Assembly (NCBI GenBank): GCA_034509425.1
Contig: JAVTVJ010000372.1
Span: 1,364,001 to 1,428,000, forward strand
Length of the DNA: 64,000 bases
Origin: Eopsaltria australis
Lineage: Eukaryota; Chordata; Aves; Passeriformes; Petroicidae
Direction: 5' to 3'
The notes below the pieces were generated by a model. It was not told where the DNA came from and searched no databases. It saw nothing but the letters and a program-made list of their open reading frames with translations. A program made the position numbers and the translations under genes. How positions within the stretch are numbered: position 1 is the first letter of the stretch; each line of letters starts with the position of its first letter. Of this stretch, positions 23,221-36,268 are shown piece by piece.

Positions 23221-25770
23221 CTTCCTCAGAGCCACCCCTGGATTTTAAGCTAGAGAGCTCTAGTGCTTTTATACACTGCCACTGCTCAGAAAAATCACAT
23301 ACACAATCATTGACTAATACTTTGTAGACTTCCTATTTAAGGGTCCCAGTCCTTACTGAAAATCCATTGTATTCAACACAAAGCACAGATAAGAAATATT
23401 TTTATTCCAAATACTATTGTGTCTAGCTCCAAATGAGCTTTAGTTGAAGAAAACCAGAATGAATGAATGGAAGAAATAAAAGCAAGACTGCATGACAATA
23501 TACATTTGAAATGCCTCCTCAAAATCCATTCATTTTTTAAAGTCAGTAATAGTATAATGGTACGATGCATAAACGAATGAAACTTGACAATCTCAAAATT
23601 CACTTTATACTTGAACACTACTTCTAATAGCTTTACACAGACAGTATTTTACATCTATATTATGTATTATGGGGAACACAAACTGACAACTCAGTTATTC
23701 CAATTTGAACCCTTTTATAATTTAAAAAGATCCAAACCTTTCTTCCACATTCATAAATATCATTATTATTCAGCATGAGTTTTGGCCTATTGCCTCATTT
23801 TTCTTTTGTACATTCTAGTGTCTCACTGAGTGTAGCTGTGTACAGCCAGTAAGTTCACTTTCTCTTATCACAAGAGTGTTGTTTTCAAGTAACTCCAGCA
23901 GACCAGGTCTATTAATTACTGGCATTTATAGCTTGTTAAACACAAACTGCTTGATTCCACATTGCTTAACAAAACCACGTTCCCAGGTGTTCTTCCTACT
24001 GCATAGTTTAAAGTTTCCAAGATTTCCCTTCAACAGACGTTAAACTCCCTGGTCTCAGTTTCTTGGTCTTTAATCTCTTGACCCTTTTTAAACTAATGGA
24101 GTTGTATTTGCCACTTCCTAATCCTCAGGAATCTCCTTCATTTTTAAGAATGTCAGTTAGTTTAATGCCTTTAACTAATGCTTGTGAAATCACATTATTT
24201 GGACCTGTGGCTGTATCTGCCATAAATGCACTAATTTTTTTGTTTTCCTAGTTACAAATTTTGCCTTTAACTCTAGACTCTTCTTTTTGTCTCTGGAAAA
24301 TTGATCCATTGTTTAGTCAGAGTATTGTTCCACCTTCTTCTAGGACAAAAAGAGAGTAACTCTTTAGCAGGTCTTTTTACTCCCTTGTGCCTCAAATGGT
24401 AAGCTTTACTTGCACAGAGGAAAATGAAGTTGCAGAAAGAAAAGCAGTTCCCATATATTTTTCTATCCTCAATGGGACTTGAGTACTTCCAACATTCCTG
24501 TAGAAACATGAAGCCATATCAAAAAACCTTCAGTCTGATTAAAAATTGTGAGATAGCCAGCAGTTAACAGCATTTGGGTAACACATTGACTAAACAGTCT
24601 TACTGCTTTTCTTGGGTTTCCTTTCTTCCAATGAGATGTTAGTGAAGGAATCACTTATAGCTCATACACCAAATCAAGAGCTCGGCTGAATTGAAGCCCA
24701 CGTGTGCTGAAGGGAAATGTGCTGGTATATTTTCTTTGATAATTGAAACACTTTGTAGGCCACCCTCACCTTCAGACAATTATGAAGAATGTCTCAGAGC
24801 ATTTTGAGACTTTTTCCCAGACAATCCAAATGGGAGTTAAAAAATATATACTAACAAGTTCCAAGAAGCATATTTTGACTTTTCATTGAGAGCTGTGAAA
24901 CCTTTTCCCACTGACAGTTTTCTCTTGATATTTAAAAATCTTTTTCCCTAGTTACAAAGTTCTTCTGACCTTATTCCTTGGACTCCCATCTTCTCATAAG
25001 CAATATTAGGTATCCCCAAGGGTTACATTTGCAGAAGCAGTTCATACTTTGTCTGATATGAATCATATCTTTTGGCTTCAGCTTGCAAAGTTCTCCATGC
25101 CCTTGAAACTGAGCTCTCTCAGATGTGATCCATTCACTTTCTGAAGGCTCTGTTCATGTGGAATTTCACTGGAGTAGGTTTGGACATCCATACATGTTCT
25201 GGAGTATACAGAGACTTGAAAATTAAGAACTAACTTTTTTGCCAGATGTGTTGGGAGTTGGGATCTAAAGTGAGTAATGATAATTTTTTATACAAGATCA
25301 AAATGATATTGAAATTTTACTCATTATGAACTTGTTTGAATCCTTCATCATTATGGGCAAACAAAGGTCTGACATTTAAGTTTAATTTGAACCACTTTCT
25401 AGCATTACTAAGCCAGGGGAAATCTAAAAAGCAAGAAGGTTTGAGAAGTGTTGATGGACTCTATTTAGTTCAAAACTCCCACAGGGGCAAAGACCTTTAA
25501 ATGTAATGTAAATCAAGGAGATTTTGCTTTCAAATGCTGTCACAGGAGAAGTCAGTGGAATTGTGTATGGAAAAAGAAATGATAAATTCTACTATTAGTC
25601 CTAAAAGTCCAGAAATTTCAGCTTTTAAGGCGTGTTTTGCATTGAAGAAGAATCTTAGAAGGGAGGAAAGTGCAGCAGAAGATCAAAAGAATATTTTTTT
25701 GAGACTGCTGATTTTCTACAATGAGAGAACATTTTGTAATTCCTTGAAAATGCCTTAGATTTACTTATTA

Positions 25771-26412
25771 GACTGGTTGATGGCAAGGTGAACATGAGCC
25801 AGCAGTGCCCTGGGAGGACCAACCCTGTCCTGGGGGCATCAGGCCCAGCATCACCAGCTGGGCAAGGGAGGGATTGTCCTGCTCTGCTCTGGGCTGGAGC
25901 AGCCTCACCTCCAGTGCTGGGGACAGCTTGGGGTGCCACAATGTGTGAAAGACATTAAACTGTTAGACAGAGTCCAAAGGAGGGGAACAAGAATGGTGAA
26001 GGGCCTTGAGGGGAAGCTGCATGAGGAGTGGCTGAGGTCACTTGCTCTGTTCAGCCTGGAGGAGACTGAGGAGAGACCTCACTGCAGTTACAGCTTCCTC
26101 ATGAGGGGGAGGAAGGACAGACACTGATCTCTGCTCTGTGGTGACCAGGGACAGGACCAAGGGAACGGCATGAAACTGTGTCAGAGGAGGCTTCTTAGGG
26201 AAAAGATTCTTCACCCAGAGAGTGGTTGGGCACTGGAGCAGGCTCCCCAGGAATGCGGTCACAGCACCAGCCTGACAGAGCTCAAGGAATGTTTGGACAA
26301 TGCTCTCAGGCACGTAGTGCAATTTTTGTTGCTGTCCTGTGCAGGGACGGGAGCTGGGCTCGAGAATCCTTGTGGGTCACATTCAACTCACTTTATTCTG
26401 AGATTCTGTGGT
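25771..26412 (+). mobile_element. CR1 LINE, 5'-truncated 3' end (sense on plus strand), about 640 bp
   Basis: A well-preserved CR1 3' region. It starts at a GTGAACATGAGCCAGCAGTG block, continues through GAGTCCAAAGGAGGGGAAC, TGAGGAGTGGCTGAGGTCAC, CTGTTCAGCCTGGAGGAGAC, ATTCTTCACCCAGAGAGTGG, CACTGGAGCAGGCTCCCCAG, CAGGCACGTAGTG and ATCCTTGTGGGTC, and ends in ATTCTGAGATTCTGTG, the terminal octamer repeats. The layout ('CTCAGGCACGTAGTG', 'CCTTGTGGGTC') belongs to a different CR1 subfamily from the copy at 6923. No intact reading frame remains. It is followed by a short A-rich run near 26454. Confidence 0.96.
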
Positions 26413-27238
26413 TGAGTGAATAAATTATGAACTTCACCAAGAAAGTTTAAAACTAAAAAAAAAAAAAATAAATTCGATAGCCTGAAGATTTTTCAGTCCA
26501 AAGTCTCATATTGATAACTGAAAGCAAAGACTGCCAAGCAGACATTATCACTGTAATATTTTAACAAGAGGGTATGAACATCCTTTGGATAAAATAGAAC
26601 AAAGATCTAGAGAAATTGGAGTGTTATTTGAGATTTTGAGTTGAAAAAGTCTTGCTCTAGATTTGTGAAGAAAAAAATGAAGATTGGGAAGCAGTTGCAT
26701 TGTAAAGGCAGTTGGAAAAAAACAAAGTAGGGGCAAAGTAAGAGAAACAAGTAAGAAAAATCTTGAAATATGGACTAGAGACAAACTGTGAAGATAAGTT
26801 TTCCACAAAATTTTTATACAACTAACTAAAATAGTGGTATTTAGTATTGTCTAGCATAAAATGCAAAGTATCCAGGTATCTATTTAATTAGACTTCAGAT
26901 TATCTTTCAGACACCTTTTCTGTGAACTATTCCTCCCTATAATAATCTGTATTCAGAGCAAGAAGCTTTAGGTATATAATATGTGAAAACAATACCTTGA
27001 GTTCTTGCTTTTTGCTTTCCATATTTTCTCTGAATTTTCATTTTTTGTGACCACAGAAATGAAACAATCTAAGGGAATTCTTCATATCTCATCTTGACCA
27101 GTTGTGTAGCATATATTTGACTATTTCACAGTTTTAAAAAAATCACTATTTCAAATCTGTATCAATGCAATTAATCTTGTATTTCACAACTATGGCTTAT
27201 ATTGCTGAAACAAACGGTCTTTTATTGCTTCCATTAAA

Positions 27239-27252
27239 ATTATTTAAATAAT
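27239..27252. repeat. Perfect 14-bp AT palindrome
   Basis: ATTATTTAAATAAT is its own reverse complement. It sits in a 280-bp, extremely AT-rich block (about 27100-27380) with further TAAT and ATTTAAAT strings that could be a homeodomain/POU-type regulatory element or simply AT-rich spacer. Confidence 0.8.
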
Positions 27253-27785
27253 AAACTGCTTAGTATTTACATGCTTACTAGAATTATCAGAAGCTTGGTT
27301 TATTTGAAGACAAAGGTGTCAAAATAAAGCATTCAAATAATTTAAATGCCCTCACATTGAATTTCTATTTTTAAAAGAGATTTGGGCACTGAAACATTGC
27401 AGTAGATAACATCTTAACTGTTAGACATAATTTTTGAAAATGGAATGTAAATTAAGCATTTTTGAATGCTTATCCCTTTACATAGCTCTATGAAGTCCTG
27501 AGTCTAGAAACTGTTTTGCCATTGCCTTTTCACATTTGCCTTCCCTTGAAAACACTGTAAAAATGTTCTTCCTGTCATGGTCACATGTGAAAACACCCAT
27601 CTTTTTCTCAACTGCATTTTGTGCTGGTGTCTCCTGTCACCTTCCCACTAGCCTTCCTTACTTGTCACATCTCTGAAGCAGTCGACCATCCGGATTCAAC
27701 TAACTCTCTGCAGCTCCCTGCAGAACGCATTCCTCTGTCAGCACATATGCTTCTCATTCACCACTATTGTTATGCCTTCCATTTT

Positions 27786-27796
27786 CCCCCCCCCCC
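27786..27796. repeat. Poly-C run (11 bases)
   Basis: Eleven uninterrupted C residues embedded in a pyrimidine stretch. It is a simple homopolymer and its length is likely to be error-prone in sequencing. Confidence 0.9.
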
Positions 27797-30661
27797 TTCT
27801 CTTTTTTACTGCCACTACCTTGTTGGCATTGTAAAAAGAGAATACCTTTAAAGGGCCCTGAACCACTGTCATTATACGCTCCAGACAGCAACCCAGGGTG
27901 CAACCAGCATCCCACCACAAGTAGGAAATGAGAAATTTTGGGCCATAATGAGAGCTATTGAATTTTTTTTACAGCAGCTTAACATAGGTTATTTAGCTCA
28001 GGTGTTTCAGTAATGGTAAGGCATATGGAAAAATCAGTGCTTTGGGCCCTTGAGCTTTTTCAGCTCTCTCTCCCACCTCAGCACACAAATCTGTAATTCT
28101 CATGAAGGAGTCACGGTAGCCCTGGCAAGGTAGGATTTCAAGCATATACCATTTACCTACTCATGTTATTTCTTGCATATCTTTGGTAGCCACACAATTA
28201 TAGGATTTACCCTGGTACCTTGTATAGTGGGTCCATTGTCTTCACATACCATCTTCTCTGAGACAAGCACCCTTTTCTTCCAAACATTTTCTGGCAATCC
28301 TTTTGAGGTGTTTTAATTTTTTGCTGTATTTTCATTTTGTTTTTCCTCATTCAAAACAGTAAACCTTTTCTACACGAACATTTTCACATGTAGAATGGAC
28401 AGTCAATTTACCTTTGGGATTCTGCAGCCATGTCCCCATTTGCTGCACAGCTGCAAAGCCTGAAGGACTCAAGAATGTGAGGAGAAAACCAGCCTGGGCC
28501 CCTCTGGCTTCAGCATAGCTAGGATTTCACCCCATGTGCCCTGAAACTGGAGGTCACGGCCAATGTCTGCAATATGAGACTGGGATGAGGTCACTAATCT
28601 AATCATGACCTAAGCTTATACTGGAATTCTTGGTTTTGGAGAGACAGATGCAAAAGAAACCAGTTTTGTGGGCCCTAATAAACCAATTAAATGCATCAGT
28701 GTCATGTCCTCATTCCCCAGATTTTTATATTCTTTCAAACTATCTTCTCAGGGAGATTCAGTAAAGATGTTGTTCTTTTTCTGACTCAGAAGTGCCAGGT
28801 AGAATATGACTTTGTTCAATGAGGTTGAACTTCTGTTGACAAATTTTTAGGACAACAGTTATCTACTTTGATGAAATTGTACATCCTCTAGCCATATGGA
28901 ACTCTGTTTTTTTCTAGGGCCCTTAGGAACCCAAAAATATTCAGTATGGAAAACAAGAATAATTTCCACACTGAGAAAAATATTAAAATCTTTTCAAAAT
29001 TTAAAGATGTCCAAGGAAAACAACATCTATTTCTTACCTGTCTCTACTGTCCTGTTGGTGCTTATGAGTTTGGGAAAAAATGCATATGTTAGGAAACTGG
29101 GGACATTCTTTTGCAGAATAACATTTTACCCTAAAATTTATAAAAGCATGAACAGTTTTGTACTTGAGGCTTTAGGTGATTGTCCTCCCACCCCTACTTC
29201 TCTGTGGAGGAGTTGTTAAAGAAAGTTTTGATATTATTTGAAATACTACTAGAATGTACCTGGAGGTGCTAGGAATGAGCAGAGTACAGGAAAAAAAAGA
29301 TAATAGCAGATTTTTTCCTGTCATTGGTGTGCAGTGTGGGGGATTATTTCTAAAACTACATCAGATAAAAATGCTGTGGTTTTCTTTTGTCTTTTTAAAA
29401 ACCCAAACAAATAAACAAAAAGACTGAACCAATCTGTGGTATATATTTAAATACAAAAAACTCAAGTATTATTTCTCTTTATTTTTTCCAAAAAATGGTA
29501 ACTCTGTCATGCTTTCAGAACACAAAAGCACTGTGGTGATGAGTATAATAGAAAATAGAAAAGGTTACAAATAAACAAAACCTATCAGCAAACAGCTACA
29601 GAAATTACCACCTCCTGACACTGGTAAAATCAAGCCTTCTGGGAAAATATTGTGACATATACAGAATCAGTCTATGGATTCATGTAGTATTTCACTGTGA
29701 TCCTTTTTTTGACCTTTTAGCTAACAATTGGATAGTGATGCCACTTAAAAAGAGTACATTTTCTCTAATAAACCAAAGAATATTCATCCAATTAAAATGC
29801 TTCATAGTCTACATGGCACCTGTAATTTCTGGATATATTTATTATTTCTTAATGTCAACAAAAGTGTCTTTAAATATAAAAGCACATTCTTTTGTCCTGA
29901 GAAAACAGATTTGTTTTAAGCCCATTGAAATGCACAACGAAGAGAAGAAGCGATATCTCCACTGGACTTCTTATTTTCGACATCTGGTCGTGGTCCATTG
30001 GGAGAAATGTAAGTAACAGTTTACCACATGGATTACAAATGTGCTGAATTGCAAGAATGAATATTAAATGAAAATATCCATAGCACCTGCAGCTTGTCCG
30101 GGAGAATTCCCCTTGTGTGTTGTGGGTGGGTTTTCTGAAAAACCCCCAGTGAGATGCGAACTGCAACTGCAGCTGCTTGTAGTAGCAGCTTGTCTAGTGT
30201 TACCGAAGAGTTTGCAGATTCTGTTCTCTTCAATGAATCAACATTGATCAGGGCTGCCAACACGCTAAAAAAAAGAAAGGGAGGGAGCAGAAGGAGGGTT
30301 GCAGGGAAAGGACAGATAAACATTATGATTATCCCCACAGGTTTTGGATGATCAGGAAAAAATTTAAAATAGCGATTAAAAAAAAAGAAGGAAAAGAAAA
30401 CGAAAAGGCAAGCGAAATGCTTGATGGAATATAAAGCCAGTTTGATGTAACTGGGTGAGAAAGCAGTGTTTTCTCTGTCAAAAGGTCAGTTCTGTTTTTT
30501 TCTCAATAGAAGCCCTGCAATTGTGTTTTGCTGACTTCATATACATTCTGTGTATACTGAGCACTGTACACATGTGATACTTGGCTGGATTTCAGATGCA
30601 GTGCTAGAGAGGATTAAACAGTGGGGAATGTTTCCCCCTTAGTATTAACTTTTTATTTTAG

Positions 30662-30806
30662 AGAGACTGAGCTAATTCTACACGAACATGCCTTGAAAGC
30701 AGAATGGCTCATTAAGAAGTGTGCAATTCCCCATTTTGAGTTCACCCTCCAAAGAAATGGTGAACAGACTCCTCATGCTTCATATCTTTTTATCAGGCCT
30801 CTCTGA
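30662..30806 (+). other. Candidate terminal exon or chance open frame
   Basis: A good acceptor (TTAACTTTTTATTTTAG, ending 30661) is followed, after two leading bases in the preceding codon frame, by about 47 open codons ending in TGA. The peptide begins ETELILHEHALKAEWLIKKC and ends SYLFIRPL. No homology is recognised, and a chance frame of this length behind an acceptor is expected several times in a window of this size. Confidence 0.13.
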
Positions 30807-32312
30807 AGAGCCCTTGCACATTTAGGCATAGCGTAGTGGAAATCAAAGGCAGACCAACGCTGGCAGCACAAAAAGGGAATTGCTAGTCTTTCCTTTGGGT
30901 TTTATAATGTCAAGATGATAAAAATATGAACGTCAAGTAGTACTTAATTTTTTTTCTTACTGAAAGAAAATAATATTTTTAGCTGTGAGAGACTGCCAAA
31001 TTATTCTGTTTTGGAATTTGTGTAGGATCTTGCTACTATTACAGAAAAATGAAAAACTTTAGTGCACATTTCTTTGGATCTCTTTAATTCAGGTCCTGAA
31101 GGAAACCTCAGTCCTACATAAGAATTAGAAGAAAGTCACACAGCAAACACGTGTCACTCCAAGGCAGCCTTAGTGGGTGACTGCCTCCAAATGGTAGTTT
31201 TGCTCTGGAGATGATACTCCTACCTTTGGTTCTAGCCTGCTGCACAAATATTTGGAGCATGTCTAAAGAAGTCTATTGAGTTGAACTGTTTATATGCAGT
31301 TCCAGAGTTTGCATCCCTCAGTTTTATGTGTCTGTGAATCACAGTCTGATGCTGACAGATGGGGTATGGAACACACCACCTCAGCAGTGGAGGCTCCAGC
31401 TGGGTGCTCCAGCTCATTCTCATGAGAATATTAAGGTCCACCTCCCAAGGAGGAGGAGGAGGGAGTGAAGCAGAAGAGGGAGCTCTAGCTGTGCTAATGA
31501 GGCCAGAAAGGGCTTTGTGTTGGAGTATACCAAAAGTAGGAAAAGAGAGTTCTTTATATGTTTTTCATGAAGGAGAAGGAGTTTTATTCCTTTCTGCCCC
31601 TCTGGAAGTCATGTTTTCATCCAAGTTTAATAGCTCCCAACAGACTCTCCAGCAGCCTATTGTGCTGTGCTTCTTGTCTCCTCCCTTCCTCTTCTTTCTC
31701 TCCCAGGCTAATCCCAGGCATGCCACCAGCAAAGAATCAAGCTATCCAGGAATCTCTGATGGGGAAACTTTATGCTTTTTCCTTAAAACCTTTAATTAAT
31801 TCAGTTTCTAAGCCTGTTGTGCAATATCATATTAATCTACACAGGAGAACTTACTTCTATGTAATGGTCTTCAGAGACTTTTCAGGCCTTGGGACAATAT
31901 CTTTAAAGGAATCAGAACTGTAAATGTTCCCAAGTAAGGGGGAAATATTGGCTGTTCCCTATAATGAAGTGAAATTCATTCACTGAGAGAGAAAAGTTTC
32001 CTTTCGAGTGTGGCCTTTTGTAAGCACTTCCTTCCTTGTCATTTTTTCCCATGATAAATGAAGGTTCAAAAGGAGTCAGCAAGAATGATGCTTCTGAGTC
32101 CTACTGACCTGGCTTGAACATTGCCACTGTGAGGCACAACAGAGGAGACTGCAGCAAGGAACAAGGGCTTTTGTCTGCTTGGAAGTTTCAGGAGATGTTT
32201 GGTGTGTGACACTTGGGGAAGGGCCCTTGTGCCTCATCCCAGTCCTGTTAAGTGTTGTTTCCAAAGGGATGTGCAGACTCCTTAGAAACACCACCACCAC
32301 TCACAGAACACT

Positions 32313-32663
32313 TGATGCCTTACAAAAGGCTGACCTGAAACAGAAGCTGGATAGAGTTAAAAGAATGAAAAAAGTATTTATTAAAACAAAGTACACTTTG
32401 GGCCATGCAGGAGTCTCGCAGAGACTACACCCAAAATGGACGCCTAGCACGTGCTTTTTGGACAGATATACCTTCGGTCCACCTGCATATCAGAAACCCA
32501 TTGTCCAACTACAGTTTTGGGTCCTGAAGTCCCATCCCCAGGTTGTCCCCTTCTTCTCTTTGCTGCTGTCCATGGATGTTTACATTTTGGGCTTTTGGAA
32601 AAAACAGTATGTCCTTGAAACTCCAGCCCAGAGAGAAATTGTTTCGTCTAAATGACAGTAACA
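32313..32663 (-). mobile_element. LTR of an avian endogenous retrovirus (ERVK-like), about 351 bp
   Basis: A minus-oriented solo LTR or LTR fragment. Avian LTR landmarks read on plus are an AGTATTTATTAAAAC block (AATAAA on minus at 32377-32382), CAAAATGGACGCC, a decayed TATA region near 32464, GGTCCACCTGCATATC, CATTGTCCAACTACAG, and GTCCTGAAGTCCCATCC. TG at 32313 and CA at 32662-32663 are the best terminal dinucleotides. GAACACT before and GAACATT after could be an imperfect target duplication, so the boundaries are tentative. No retroviral coding sequence lies beside it. A 158-codon plus-strand frame (32179-32655) runs through the LTR antisense and is a by-product. Confidence 0.75.
32377..32382 (-). 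terminator. LTR polyadenylation signal AATAAA
   Basis: TTTATT on plus reads AATAAA on minus, about 65 bases from the proposed 3' end of the minus-strand LTR. That spacing suits an R/U5 boundary and is one of the reasons for the orientation call. Confidence 0.6.
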
Positions 32664-35600
32664 GAACATTAGATGACAATTTATGGAGTCTTAGAGTCAT
32701 ATACTAGAGCAGTCCTGATGTAGAAAAATAAAAAGTCTAAAACCTAAGGCATCACACTCATGTTTTCCATATTTTACAATAAATTTGTTTAATATTTAAT
32801 AGGTAAAGTTGCTTTCCAGAGGTTGTATTTTGTGCTAGACAGAAACAATCCAAGAAAAGAAAAAATGTTCCTGCGTTTTTAAATTCTCTTATACAAAGGC
32901 TCCTGGGTTTTGACCAGGAGCAGGTGTTCTGCACACTGCAGTGCTTCTTTTTGCTACTGATTATTGTGTCATTAGAAATTGAATCAATCACAGCTTTTAG
33001 CCCATTGTGACTCATACAAGAGTTAATAAAATGCTTGACTAATCACCACTGGAGGTGCCTCAGCTTTCTCTAGGGAAAATCAGTGGCCTTGACTAACACA
33101 TCCTTCTGGCATGTGCAGACATACAGTTGTCCAAAGCACAAGGAAGATGCTACTGCTCTGCAGTGTTGCACGAGGAGTAAGGGACGAGAAATGGCAAGGG
33201 GTCGCTCATTCATGTGACATAGATGGAGTTGCACTAATCAGAGGGACATCTTAATTGGTAGGAAAGCTCCAATAAGAAAAAGCTATAAAGGACATAGCAC
33301 CACAATACCAACTTCATCGAGCAGTGTGTTTTGTGTACACAATTGCACCCTAAAAGGGCTCCTGGTGTCAGACTGTTGTCCAGAGGCACCTCCAAGGGCT
33401 GTGGTGGTGCTTTCTGCAGCAGGCTCTTGGTCACCTCTCCAGGGAATTCTCAGCTTGGGCTTCCAACACACAGTGCAAAGACATTTCCTAAACTATGATT
33501 TAAACAATAAATATATCAGATCAGTGGCATATTTTCTTACTGATCACTCAAACAGACACCATTTTCCTTGCTAAAAATCCCTTACCTGGACACCTGCATA
33601 TGAGTATGTGGCAGAGCTCATGGGGTTGCATATAATGAGTAAGTTAATTGGAAGATTAGCCATTTCACTTTAGGGTTGGTTTTTAATATTCCGTCATGAG
33701 TTTACTGGAAGTGTGCAGCTGAGATCTACATTACCACAATGCTTACACGTGTGACTTTTAATGGACAAAAATTGAAAGAACCTATCTTTCTGGTTAGTGA
33801 AAACCCTAATTACTCATTATTCCCTTCTCCCTCCTTCTGCACACTCCTTGGAGCCTGCTGGTGAGCTGCATAGAGGTGTTTCTTTTACAAGGGCTATTAT
33901 AGAGACACCTGTTAGGATTGATATAGTTAATACTGCATCAACATTTCCATTGATTTGGTTTATGACCCAGCTGTAAAAACTCCTTTTAGTCTGAGAACTG
34001 ATGAACGATGACTGAACCAAGGAGCTCAGGGGAAATCATTGTAACTTACTAGAAAGCAACATCAAATTAGATGAATTAGACATAAAGAAGTTCCAGAAGC
34101 TTGCTTTACATATTTATAATGTGAAAAATATTATTTTATAATGGAAGTATGGAAGTTTTTTTAGACACAAAAGTCTGGTGCCTCTGTGTACATTTAAAAA
34201 AATAACTAAATCTGAGCTTTTTATGTGGAGAAACAGCTCCTGTTAACAGTTTGGCTAATTATTTTGCATTGGGAAATTCATTGGTATTTTAGTAGCAAAT
34301 TCATAAAAAGCTATGATTTAAGGTATAATGTCCTTTCTGTTTTGGCCAGATTGAAGAATCATTTGATACTTTCTGGGGAGGGTAGAAGAGATACCACTGA
34401 TATTTTCTCCTCTGTAAGATGGATAAGTAATACGGAAAACAAACTCTTTGCACTACTGTTTATAAAGTGATGGCACAGACGTTGTGTGTGTTCTGTTCAG
34501 AGATAATCCACGGAAAAAAGTAGCCCATGTGAAACAAGACTTTGTAAGGTGCCTCATGTACAAAATCATTTGTCTCACCATTCCCCTCCTCTTGTGGACC
34601 AAAACCACAAAATGCAACCACATGTCTGGCTAATAATCTTCCAAACTGAGAAGAGGACCATTAAGGCAGATCTGTTTTTAAGCTCGACTAGTCAGCCATT
34701 ACAGCAGTAACAGACATCCTCCTCCAAGTGGTCCAAGTGTGGGTCTCGTGTCCCGTCCCTTCTCCAGCAAAGGTGGAGTCAAGTGACTACAGGCTGGGAG
34801 CAATTTCATCTGGTAAGAGCTAGACTACAACCGAAGAAGGCAGTGGTGTCCCAGGGATGTGAAATTACAGAGAAGCTGGTCTAAATGTCTGAGATAATCC
34901 ATGTCCATATGCAAGCAAAGGGTGCTGTGCGTGTGTAACCATTGGTCCTGAACCAGAGCTCATTCTTTGCACCTGACTTGGGGCAGGCACTGTTAGTTCC
35001 ATTACAGAATATTGTAACTTAATATTTACACACGGAAATAACTGAGTGAATGGCCTCAGCCTGGGTGACTTATGCTACACTCATCAAGGCAGTCAATCTC
35101 CTGGAGGGTTCCAGATTTGCTTAACTCCTGTGGGTTTGCTAAATGTGATATAAATACTGGGGCTGGCATCACTTTCCTCAACAAGGAAAGACTGATTTTC
35201 ATGGTAAAAAAATATCCATTTGTGAAGACAATATTGTCTAAGGTAAAATGTGAGAGCTGGGATCTCAAAGGATGTGGAAGTTTAAGAAAATGTGAGATCT
35301 GATCCAGAGTTCACTGAAGTCGTGGAAAGATTTCCCTTGCCTCTTTTAGTGGGTACTGAATGAGCTCCTTGGATCAACAGAAGAGAGGAAGAGCCAGAAA
35401 CAAGTTATCATGACAGGTCAGAGTGATGGCAACAGCACTCTGAAAAATATGAAAGTGTAATAAATGTGAAGTAAAAGTAATGCTTCCATTTTAATAGCTG
35501 ACATTTGCTCTTCTAGTCCTCTTGGTTAAGCACCAGGGTCTAATATCCATTAAGCATTTTCAGCCTGATTTTTTGATCACTACTCACTTTCAGCAGCCCA

Positions 35601-36080
35601 TGTTCATTTGATGGTCTTTATGAAATGACTATGTCCAAGTTCTTACTGGCGTATTCCCTATTGAACACCACTGGGGAATTTACTCCAATAGGCAGCCCCT
35701 GAATATAGTTTATCAGATCTTCTTTAATTTCTCATGATGTTCATGAATATATTGCACGTATTAATTCTAAGTTTCAGGTGAAACAGATGGTTGCACATAC
35801 ATGTGCACATGCACACATAGACACAAAAGTCCCATTTGTAGATTAGTAAAATTTTCTTGCAAAGAAGACTATGTCATTGATTTTATTGAGCTCAAGTTAA
35901 TCAGAGATTGAGCTATGCAGTAAAGAAGGATTTTTCTTTTACAAGGCAGTACAGCCTCTACATGAATTATAGCAAAAGACACCACATTTTTTTTACAAGG
36001 GTCTTCACAGCCCAGAGTTAAGATGGCATTTAGACAGCTGATTTACAACCAGTGGGAAACGGCTCTCTAGATTTTTGTAC
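32664..36080. other. Unique DNA without a recognised gene
   Basis: No repeat or gene is recognised. Several 60-85-codon frames lie on both strands without domains. The text at 34500-34830 is less AT-rich and low in repeats, but nothing specific can be assigned. Confidence 0.5.
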
Positions 36081-36268
36081 CTGTTTGGGAGAGTTGTGAA
36101 TAAGGTTTTTTTATTTCTTCTACTCTACAACTGATTGGGATGCAATTTTGTGCCATGGGGCTGTTCATTACAGGTGTGTTGTCACAGTTCAGGAAAGTGG
36201 CGCTGTCTACAATCTCAGAATTCGATGGACAGAAAACCCAACCCATTCCATGGACTGCGCCCTCCTGC
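36081..36268 (-). other. Candidate coding exon, 188 nt, phase 1/1 (unrecognised protein)
   Basis: Inside a 158-codon minus-strand open frame, one of the longest here outside transposons. Read on minus, an acceptor TTTGGTCCTTAGCAG precedes 188 bases that end in a CAG|GTACAA donor. One leading base, 62 open codons and one trailing G. The peptide includes MGWVFCPSNSEIVDSATFLN followed by CDNTPVMNSPMAQN and ends PYSQLSQT. It is cysteine-containing and has no obvious transmembrane segment. Its trailing base matches the two leading bases of 17462-17621. No homologue is recognised. A chance frame of this length is unusual but not excluded. Confidence 0.25.

Larger units (their letters stand above)
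17622..25770. other. Unique DNA without a recognised gene
   Basis: Apart from the candidate element at 18436-18600, the T-runs at 19690-19715, the splice-bounded segment at 21425-21518 and the MIR-like relic at 23090-23220, I see nothing I can name. Short tandem duplications occur near 19490 (CTCAGAAATG repeated) and 20817 (TGTCTAAATT repeated). Confidence 0.5.
26413..32312. other. Unique AT-rich DNA without a recognised gene
   Basis: No gene or transposon body is recognised. Contents are a poly-A run at 26454-26468, a very AT-rich block at about 27100-27380 with a perfect 14-bp palindrome, an 11-C run at 27786-27796, and two open frames preceded by strong acceptors (30662-30806 and 31707-31923), covered in the findings. 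Confidence 0.5.

Noticed and set aside
25933..26423. Several 60-95-codon frames on both strands
   Set aside because: They are translations of the CR1 3' region, which is not the reverse transcriptase reading frame, and its 3' end is non-coding.
32179..32655. 158-codon plus-strand open frame
   Set aside because: It runs antisense through a minus-strand LTR. Its length reflects the LTR sequence, and no domain is recognisable.
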